NCBI GenBank assembly: GCA_025351145.1
Contig: JANXWM010000206.1
Location: 1-5,599 of the forward strand
DNA from: Chitinophagaceae bacterium
GTDB lineage: Bacteria > Bacteroidota > Bacteroidia > Chitinophagales > Chitinophagaceae
DNA length: 5,599 nt
Reading direction: 5' to 3'
Shown here: piece by piece, positions 1-4,388 of the stretch
How positions within the stretch are numbered: position 1 is the first letter of the stretch
Layout of the letters: each line of letters begins with the position of its first letter
The notes under the pieces: generated by a model
Seen by the model: only the letters and a program-made list of their open reading frames with translations
Database searches by the model: none
What the model was told of the DNA's origin: nothing
Program-made: the position numbers and the translations under genes

Positions 1-640
1 TTTTTGATGGATGATGATTATTGAAAGTAACCATATCAACGCCATTAGGGAACCAGAATAATTTTTGCTGCGGCTGCATTACCCTGATAGCTTCAATAAT
101 CCCTTTCGTTTGCCCGCTGATAAGGTCGGCGTTTTTATAGATCCAATTGGCTAATTTATAGGAGCGGCTGATGATCCATTTATTGCTGATGAGGTTCATT
201 TTTTCAGCACTCTCGGGCCAGAGATCAGACACGTTGAATACCAGTTTGCATTTCCATTTTCTTTTTAATAATACAGCCGTAATGCCGAGAAACAATGGCG
301 GCGATTCGCAGATGATTACATCAAACTTTTTCAGCCGCACACAGGCACTGTAATAAGAGCTGATAGTGAAGGAAAAATAATTGGCAAGCCTTGGTATGAT
401 ACCTTTTTGCTTGCTTACAAAAATATAAGACCTGTTTACCATGATGCCATCAGCTTCTTCACGTATGCGCCATTTGCCTTTATAGCCTGGAAACGTTTCG
501 TATTTTGGATAGTTGGGTAAAGCGGTTAACAGTTCAACTTCGTTGCCGGTTCTTTTTAAATTAGCAGCAAGGCTGCTCAACCTGTTTTGCGGTGCACCTG
601 TTTCGGGTGGATAATATTGTGTCAGGATAAGGATTCTCAC
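1..640 (-). CDS. GT4-family glycosyltransferase, WbuB-like (3' end outside window)
   Basis: Reading the minus strand from the GTG at 640-638 gives 213 uninterrupted codons to the left edge, so this is the N-terminal half of a glycosyltransferase of about 400 residues. It would transfer a sugar from a nucleotide donor during surface or exopolysaccharide assembly, on the cytoplasmic side of the membrane. Visible motifs are RILILTQYYPPETGAP (residues 2-17, first Rossmann strand and acceptor-side loop typical of the WbuB-like GT4 subfamily), ESPPLFLG (112-119), VSDLWPES (137-144) and FWFPNGVD (195-202, the linker into the donor domain). The C-terminal donor-binding domain is not in view. The GTG start is chosen because an in-frame TAA lies five codons upstream, no ATG intervenes, and family members begin with this strand. 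The 118-base gap to the upstream CapK-like gene (641-758) holds a run of nine T (699-707, plus strand) and no clear terminator or promoter, so co-transcription is possible. Sugar specificity cannot be told. Confidence 0.93.
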   Translation of the reverse strand, partial: MRILILTQYYPPETGAPQNRLSSLAANLKRTGNEVELLTALPNYPKYETFPGYKGKWRIREEADGIMVNRSYIFVSKQKGIIPRLANYFSFTISSYYSACVRLKKFDVIICESPPLFLGITAVLLKRKWKCKLVFNVSDLWPESAEKMNLISNKWIISRSYKLANWIYKNADLISGQTKGIIEAIRVMQPQQKLFWFPNGVDMVTFNNHHPSK

Positions 641-758
641 ACTGCTGATATTGAATTAGATTTTGGACTTGGATTTTAAACGCGTTGTAAATATGCTGTT
701 TTTTTTTATTACTACCATATTTTCTATACTGTTACCTGATGATTTTAATTATCTGCTC

Positions 759-2177
759 TTAATTAATTCTTTTGATCTCAGAGATTACCGCCCTGAATTT
801 TCCATTGGCTGTTAATGGTATTTCGGGAACTTCTTCAATGATTATTTTAATAGTGCCCAACTGGCTTTCTATCCTTGAGTTTATCATGACTGCTTCGGTT
901 TTCAGGAGGCCTCCATCACTAACTACTTTAATTAAAATATCATCAAAGCTCTTCTGTATTACCTGCGCCTGCTTTACAGATTTCAATCCATTAAAAATGC
1001 TGTGAAACCTCACCATTTCCCTTCCATCTTTACCAATAATCACATCTTCGGTACGGCCAAGTATTTCTTTCACTACCGGCATTGCACGTCCGCAACTGCA
1101 ACCGTATTCTGATAAAATTATTTTATCACCAATGTTGTAACGAATCAATGGCTGGTCATAATTTAAAAAACCGGTGCAGTAAACGGTTCCTGCTATTCCG
1201 GGTGATACGGGCTGCATGTCATCATCAAGCACTTCCAGTAAGCCGGCATCAGGACTTATATGCAGGCTGCCGTGCTCACACTCGCTGATGAGGCCGCATG
1301 CTTCCAGTCCGCTCCATCCGTCAAAAGTTTTGCAGCCATACACTTCTTTAAAAACCTGCCGCATTTCATCGGTCAGTTTTTCGCTCGATGTAACTAAGGC
1401 TTTTAATTGCGGCGCTTCTATACCTTGTTCTTTTATAAAACGTGCAAGAAAAAAATTGCTCATGGCATAACCTGTCATGTATTCAATTTTATACTTCTTC
1501 ATCCCTTCAATATAGTCCGCTGCATTTTTCGCATTGATATGATATGCCGAAAAATAAACCTGTTTTTCAACAGTATTATAGCGGTAAAATGGCGGTTTAC
1601 TTTTTGCTCCCGGCACAACCCTTCTGCCGCCAATCATTCCCCTCGGCATATTGATGTTAAGGCCTGCCCAGTTGCGTATGCGCAGTTCAAACAAGGCCGA
1701 CCAGCGCTGGTGCATGGCATGCGAAAAAAGTATTTGCGTAGGCGTTCCTGTACTGCCGCTGCTTGCAAAAAAACTGCCTCCTTTTTCACGGGTACCGGCA
1801 AGCAGCGAAGTGGCGCCATATTTTCGAAGTACTTCTTTCGGTAAAACAGGAAGCAGGTTGATATTCTCCGTGGTAATAGTTTTAAGTAAATCATGCGTTA
1901 TTCCATGCTGCAAAAAACTTTCTTTGTAATAAGGAACCTGTTCAAAAGCATGTGTAAGTATTTTTTGCAATTGCTCCTGTTGGTAAGCTTTCCAGTTTAA
2001 AGCAGTAAAGTTCTCACGTTGTTTTGCTTTGGCGTATTCAACTGCAAACACGCCACCAAAGCGGCGTTGCTTCCATTGATAACCATAAGCAGATACCAGC
2101 AGGTTCTGCATCCACAACGGACTGTGCCGGTATATTGTTTCTCCTGAACTCATTTCCAAAACAAGATACGTGCTCAT
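759..2177 (-). CDS. CapK/PaaK-like AMP-forming ligase family protein (phenylacetate-CoA ligase homologue)
   Basis: This 472-residue protein belongs to the ANL adenylate-forming superfamily, in the phenylacetate-CoA ligase-like branch often named CapK when it sits in polysaccharide clusters. Family members activate a carboxylic acid with ATP; the substrate here is unknown. Motifs in order are SSGSTGTP (139-146, nucleotide-binding loop), DGWSGLE (286-292, adenylate pocket), RYNIGD (346-351, with the ribose-binding Asp), CSCGR (360-364), GRTEDVI (374-380, hinge to the C-terminal domain) and TANGKFR (456-462, with the likely catalytic Lys460). All core ANL elements are intact, so an active enzyme is expected. 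Its downstream neighbour is a WbuB-like glycosyltransferase, which favours a role in polysaccharide acylation or assembly over phenylacetate breakdown; no paa genes are visible. The start could instead be Met9 (2153), which has a weak GGAA just upstream; neither start has a good ribosome site. There is no signal peptide. Confidence 0.92.
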   Translation of the reverse strand: MSTYLVLEMSSGETIYRHSPLWMQNLLVSAYGYQWKQRRFGGVFAVEYAKAKQRENFTALNWKAYQQEQLQKILTHAFEQVPYYKESFLQHGITHDLLKTITTENINLLPVLPKEVLRKYGATSLLAGTREKGGSFFASSGSTGTPTQILFSHAMHQRWSALFELRIRNWAGLNINMPRGMIGGRRVVPGAKSKPPFYRYNTVEKQVYFSAYHINAKNAADYIEGMKKYKIEYMTGYAMSNFFLARFIKEQGIEAPQLKALVTSSEKLTDEMRQVFKEVYGCKTFDGWSGLEACGLISECEHGSLHISPDAGLLEVLDDDMQPVSPGIAGTVYCTGFLNYDQPLIRYNIGDKIILSEYGCSCGRAMPVVKEILGRTEDVIIGKDGREMVRFHSIFNGLKSVKQAQVIQKSFDDILIKVVSDGGLLKTEAVMINSRIESQLGTIKIIIEEVPEIPLTANGKFRAVISEIKRIN

Positions 2178-2208
2178 TACAGCACGGCAAAAAAATTAAA
2201 GCATTCCA

Positions 2209-2227
2209 TTCATTTATAAGAAATGAA
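2209..2227. repeat. Perfect 7-bp inverted repeat in the divergent intergenic region
   Basis: The arms TTCATTT (2209-2215) and AAATGAA (2221-2227) are perfect reverse complements separated by 5 bases. The site lies between the CapK-like start (2177) and the plus-strand small gene (2273). The dyad could be an operator or a stem in the CapK-like 5' leader. The arms are AT-rich, so chance is a real possibility. Confidence 0.5.
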
Positions 2228-2229
2228 CT

Positions 2230-2253
2230 AAAGTAAAATAAGCTTGTTACTTT
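2230..2253. repeat. Second 7-bp inverted repeat, overlapping the candidate promoter
   Basis: The arms AAAGTAA (2230-2236) and TTACTTT (2247-2253) are perfect reverse complements around a 10-base spacer that contains AAGCTT. The dyad begins two bases after the previous inverted repeat and overlaps the putative -7 element for the CapK-like gene, which is where a repressor site would lie. This is a sequence observation only; no binding protein is implied by neighbouring genes. Confidence 0.45.
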
Positions 2254-2263
2254 TATACTCAAA
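2233..2263 (-). promoter_or_regulatory. Candidate Bacteroidota promoter for the CapK-like gene
   Basis: On the minus strand TTTG (2263-2260) is followed after 19 bases by TATTTTAC (2240-2233). The Bacteroidota consensus is a TTTG-type -33 box, about 19-21 bases, then TAnnTTTG. The -33 box and spacing fit, but the last two bases of the -7 element do not. It would give a leader of roughly 50 bases before the ATG at 2177. On the opposite strand TACTTTTA (2248-2255) is a one-mismatch -7 element for the small plus-strand gene, but no matching -33 box is seen. Confidence 0.3.
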
Positions 2264-2272
2264 TTAATTTTT

Positions 2273-2452
2273 ATGGGTTTCTGGAGACAAATAGGAGAAT
2301 ATCTCTACATCAAAAAACGCGACCCAAACGTAGAGCGCAATAAGTTTACAAAATACATGCATGGCATGAACCGCATTTCCATCTTTATGTTTTTAATTGC
2401 ACTCATCATCATGTTGCTGCGGTTCTTTATTTTGCCCATGTTTGCAAAATGA
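2273..2452 (+). CDS. Small single-pass membrane protein, DUF6728-like (59 aa)
   Basis: This is a 59-codon gene starting ATG GGT TTC TGG and ending TGA. The N-terminal half is hydrophilic and basic (WRQIGEYLYIKKRDPN at residues 4-19, then RNKFTKYMHGMNR at 22-34). It is followed by a single hydrophobic segment, about residues 35-57 (ISIFMFLIALIIMLLR, then FFILPMF). Positive charges before the helix and a very short tail predict a cytoplasmic N-terminus with one transmembrane helix. The pattern Y-x-x-K-K-R-D-P-N followed by M-H-G-x-N-R-I-S-I-F-M-F resembles what I remember of DUF6728, a short uncharacterised Bacteroidota family; I cannot confirm this without a search. Function is unknown. It is the only plus-strand gene here, divergent from the CapK-like gene and convergent with lpxB. 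Its AT-rich leader (AATTAATTTTT before ATG) is usual for the phylum. Confidence 0.82.
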   Translation: MGFWRQIGEYLYIKKRDPNVERNKFTKYMHGMNRISIFMFLIALIIMLLRFFILPMFAK

Positions 2453-2483
2453 TTTTGTGGTCAATAAGTTGTAGTTTTTTTTG

Positions 2484-2537
2484 AACCGGGCAGAAGTATT
2501 GCTATTAAGCATCCTTGCGTCGCACTCTTGTACGGTT
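2484..2537 (-). repeat. Dispersed intergenic repeat, copy 1 (palindrome-bounded)
   Basis: Read on the minus strand, the core GTACAAGAGTGCGACGCAAG (2533-2514) is followed directly by GATGCT (2513-2508). It matches copy 2 at 3799-3818 in 18 of 20 positions. The core contains the near-palindrome TGCG-A-CGCA. The whole unit is bounded by complementary ends AACCG (2484-2488) and CGGTT (2533-2537), with an inner stem TGCT-ATTA-AGCA (2500-2511). It sits in the spacer between the convergent ends of lpxB and the small membrane protein. The adjacent T8 run (2475-2482) is on the wrong side for a standard terminator in either direction. It is most likely a member of a genome-wide intergenic repeat family. 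Confidence 0.55.
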
Positions 2538-2574
2538 AGATCATAAATCAGCAAAACCACGGTCCTTATAATAA

Positions 2575-3684
2575 TTATCCTGCAATAAAATTAAAAATAC
2601 CCGTTGCTGCTTTTGCCGATGCATTTCCACCTTCACTCAATAATTTTTTTAGCGAAGCATAATCGTTTTTTATTTCAGCGATCCTTTTTTCATCTGTAAG
2701 AATAAGGGATAATTCCTGCTTAAGATTGTCGACTGTAAGTTCATTTTGTATCAGTTCTTTCACCACAAACTTATCCATGATCAGGTTTACAAGCGATATG
2801 TATTTAATGGTCAGCAAGCGCTTTGCAATTTGGTAACTAATATTACTTCCTTTATAACAAACAACTTCGGGAACCCCGAACAGCGCGGTTTCCAGCGTTG
2901 CTGTACCGCTCGTGACCAATGCTGCATTGGCTTGTGAAAGCAAATAGTAAGTATCGTTTTTAACTGAACTCACATTGCTGTAAGGCCTCAGCATTTCTTT
3001 GTAAAAAATATCTTCCTGCCCCGGTGCCTGGGCTACCACAAACTGGTATTGCGGGAAAGATTTACTTATTTCCAGCATTACCGGAAGTTTCTTTAATATT
3101 TCTTGTTTGCGGCTGCCGGGGAGCAGGGCAATAATGGGTTTGTCGCTTATGGATTGGGGGTTATTGTTTTGTTTATAATCATCAATCACTTCCACCAATG
3201 GATGGCCAACATATTCAACTTCCCAGTTCCATTTGTTTTTATAATAATCTTTTTCAAAAGGGAGTATCACCAGCATTTTATCAATGTAAAGTTTCATTTT
3301 CTTTACACGGTTTTCTTTCCATGCCCAAACCTGCGGAGAAATATAAAAAACTATTTTATAGCCCTGCTGTTTTGCCCATTCTGCAATGCGTAGATTAAAA
3401 CCGGGATAATCAATAAGCACGAGCACATCAGGTTTAAACTGCTGAATATCTTCTTTGCAGAATGTAAGGTTTTTAAATATGGTGCGCAGGTTCATGATTA
3501 CTTCTGCAAAACCCATGAAAGCCAAATCCCTGTAGTGTTTTACAACTGTGGCTCCCTGCTGCTGCATCAAATCGCCGCCCCAGCAACGGATGTTGGCTGA
3601 AGCGTCAATTTTCTTTAATTCTTTTATCAGGTTGCTGCCGTGCAAATCGCCACTGGCTTCGCCTGCAATGATGTAATATTTCAT
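2575..3684 (-). CDS. lpxB: Lipid-A-disaccharide synthase LpxB (GT19)
   Basis: LpxB is a membrane-associated cytoplasmic enzyme. It joins UDP-2,3-diacylglucosamine to 2,3-diacylglucosamine-1-phosphate (lipid X), giving the beta-1,6 disaccharide of lipid A. At 369 residues it is close to the usual length of about 380. Motifs in order are AGEASGDLHG (7-16), IDYPGFNLRI (91-100, with the Asp that matches the essential acidic residue of the E. coli enzyme), ISPQVWAWKENRVKKM (115-130), VGHPLVE (159-165), LLPGSRKQEI (187-196, with the essential Arg), and TSGTATLETALFGVP (258-272, UDP-sugar binding). All are intact. The start is fixed by the near-N-terminal AGEASGD motif; the next Met is residue 40. 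It is not with lpxA, lpxD or fabZ, and surE, which I recall as a common Bacteroidota neighbour, is absent; the upstream gene is a DinB-family protein 191 bases away. A hairpin lies just before the ATG. Confidence 0.98.
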   Translation of the reverse strand: MKYYIIAGEASGDLHGSNLIKELKKIDASANIRCWGGDLMQQQGATVVKHYRDLAFMGFAEVIMNLRTIFKNLTFCKEDIQQFKPDVLVLIDYPGFNLRIAEWAKQQGYKIVFYISPQVWAWKENRVKKMKLYIDKMLVILPFEKDYYKNKWNWEVEYVGHPLVEVIDDYKQNNNPQSISDKPIIALLPGSRKQEILKKLPVMLEISKSFPQYQFVVAQAPGQEDIFYKEMLRPYSNVSSVKNDTYYLLSQANAALVTSGTATLETALFGVPEVVCYKGSNISYQIAKRLLTIKYISLVNLIMDKFVVKELIQNELTVDNLKQELSLILTDEKRIAEIKNDYASLKKLLSEGGNASAKAATGIFNFIAG

Positions 3685-3691
3685 GCATCAG

Positions 3692-3708
3692 TTCCGCCGG
3701 AGGCGGAA
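3692..3708. promoter_or_regulatory. GC-rich perfect hairpin in the lpxB leader
   Basis: The sequence TTCCGCCGGAGGCGGAA is a 7-bp perfect stem (TTCCGCC/GGCGGAA) with a 3-base loop. It ends only 7 bases before the lpxB ATG on the minus strand. No U-run follows it in the minus direction. In the plus direction it is followed by AAAATATTTTTG, but no plus-strand gene ends here, so a terminator role has no client. With the candidate -7 element at 3728-3721, it would lie within a leader of about 30 bases. It could shape translation or mRNA stability, or be a copy of a genome-wide palindromic repeat. Confidence 0.6.
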
Positions 3709-3720
3709 AATATTTTTGTA

Positions 3721-3728
3721 CAAAATTA
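3721..3728 (-). promoter_or_regulatory. Candidate -7 promoter element for lpxB
   Basis: On the minus strand TAATTTTG matches the Bacteroidota -7 consensus TAnnTTTG exactly. Transcription would start about 5-7 bases downstream, roughly 30 bases before the lpxB ATG. The -33 partner is poor: the nearest TTG on the correct side is 15 bases away rather than about 19-21. This suggests lpxB can be transcribed independently of the DinB gene upstream, though a chance match in AT-rich DNA is possible. Confidence 0.4.
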
Positions 3729-3745
3729 GATGCGTGCAAATTACA

Positions 3746-3808
3746 ACACTTACTGCTTCATACTTCGCTGGCTGTTGAAAGATGCATATTGTTATGCAGT
3801 AAAAGTGT
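3746..3808. repeat. Overlapping stem-loops between the DinB gene and lpxB
   Basis: Two inverted repeats compete for the same bases. The inner one is a perfect 6-bp stem, TGCATA (3783-3788) and TATGCA (3793-3798), with loop TTGT. The outer one pairs ACACTTACTGC (3746-3756) with GCAGTAAAAGTGT (3796-3808), leaving a 2-base bulge. They share GCA at 3796-3798, so only one can form at a time. They would be transcribed only by read-through from the DinB gene toward lpxB, since the candidate lpxB promoter is downstream of them. Confidence 0.4.
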
Positions 3809-3828
3809 GCGACGCAAGAGGTGATGCT
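3799..3828 (+). repeat. Dispersed intergenic repeat, copy 2
   Basis: The core GTAAAAGTGTGCGACGCAAG (3799-3818, plus strand) matches copy 1 in 18 of 20 positions, including a 12-base exact run GTGCGACGCAAG, and GATGCT recurs four bases later (3823-3828). Copy 1 is on the opposite strand at 2533-2508, so the two copies face each other in inverted orientation with the whole of lpxB between them. Both lie outside genes. The rest of the DinB-lpxB spacer up to 3875, including a G6 run at 3864-3869, shows no gene or clear terminator. Confidence 0.55.
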
Positions 3829-3875
3829 ATAAAAATCTTAAGTTGGGTCAATAAAAAATATGCGGGGGGAATTTC

Positions 3876-4385
3876 TTATAGATATCTTTCTTCAATAATA
3901 GCTTTATGGTGCAGCAAATGCCCGTAACTGATGAAGGCAAGTGCATTTGCGGTGATGGGGTTATTGCTGGCCGTACCAACTGCGTTTAACTGGTCGTTGT
4001 TAAAAGAGTTAAAAAGCAAATCTGTTGAAGTACGCACGGCATTAAATTCATCTTTTAAAGACTGTAAAGTTCTGCTGCCTGCATTGGCAGTTACGGCATA
4101 ATCATTCTCTTCGAAACCGGGAAGAGGAGTGGTATCTTTCCTGGCTATGCGCAATGCGCGGTAAGTGAAAATTCTTTCTGCATCTATTACATGCTGCAAC
4201 AAATCTTTGATGGTCCATTTGCCGGGAGCATAAGCGTAGTCAGCCTTTGCTTCGGGCAGGTTGTTGTAAAACTCTTTTAACTGCCGGGCATGATTCGCAA
4301 TCACTTCGGCAACAGAATCGCCTTGTGCATGGTTGATATACTTATGATAAAATATGGCTGCATCGTTTGAGTTTGGACGTGGCAT
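3876..4385 (-). CDS. DinB-family protein (putative metal-dependent four-helix-bundle)
   Basis: This 169-residue protein has the layout of the DinB/YfiT superfamily, four-helix bundles that usually bind a divalent metal through three histidines; some members are thiol transferases, many are uncharacterised. The key pieces are WTIKDLLQHVIDAERIF (57-73, with metal ligand His65) and GHLLHHKAIIEERYL (155-169, with His156 and His159/His160). Between them NDYAVTANAGSRTLQSLKDEF (94-114) is the usual helix 3 region. A complete histidine set suggests a metal-binding protein. There is no signal peptide or membrane helix, so it is cytoplasmic. The ATG at 4385 begins only 3 bases after the peptidase stop codon, so translation is probably coupled in an operon. 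The name does not imply DNA-damage induction here, and the specific reaction cannot be inferred. Confidence 0.9.
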   Translation of the reverse strand: MPRPNSNDAAIFYHKYINHAQGDSVAEVIANHARQLKEFYNNLPEAKADYAYAPGKWTIKDLLQHVIDAERIFTYRALRIARKDTTPLPGFEENDYAVTANAGSRTLQSLKDEFNAVRTSTDLLFNSFNNDQLNAVGTASNNPITANALAFISYGHLLHHKAIIEERYL

Positions 4386-4388
4386 AGC

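Noticed and set aside
1407..1844. 145-codon plus-strand reading frame
   Set aside because: It is antisense to the conserved ATP-binding region of the CapK-like gene, with a Cys/Phe/Arg-rich product and no family resemblance.
2038..2262. 74-codon minus-strand frame overlapping the CapK-like start
   Set aside because: It is in a different frame from the CapK-like gene and overlaps its conserved N-terminus. Nothing in the product is recognisable.
2445..2482. Possible intrinsic terminator after the small membrane protein (CAAAA-TGA-TTTTG stem, then T8 at 2475-2482)
   Set aside because: The stem is short and AT-only inside, overlaps the stop codon, and is separated from the T-run by 17 bases. 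This is too weak to call a terminator.
3730..3927. 65-codon plus-strand reading frame in the DinB-lpxB spacer
   Set aside because: It runs through the stem-loops and repeat copy 2 and overlaps the 3' end of the DinB gene. The translation has no recognisable domain and an odd composition, and there is no start-site support.
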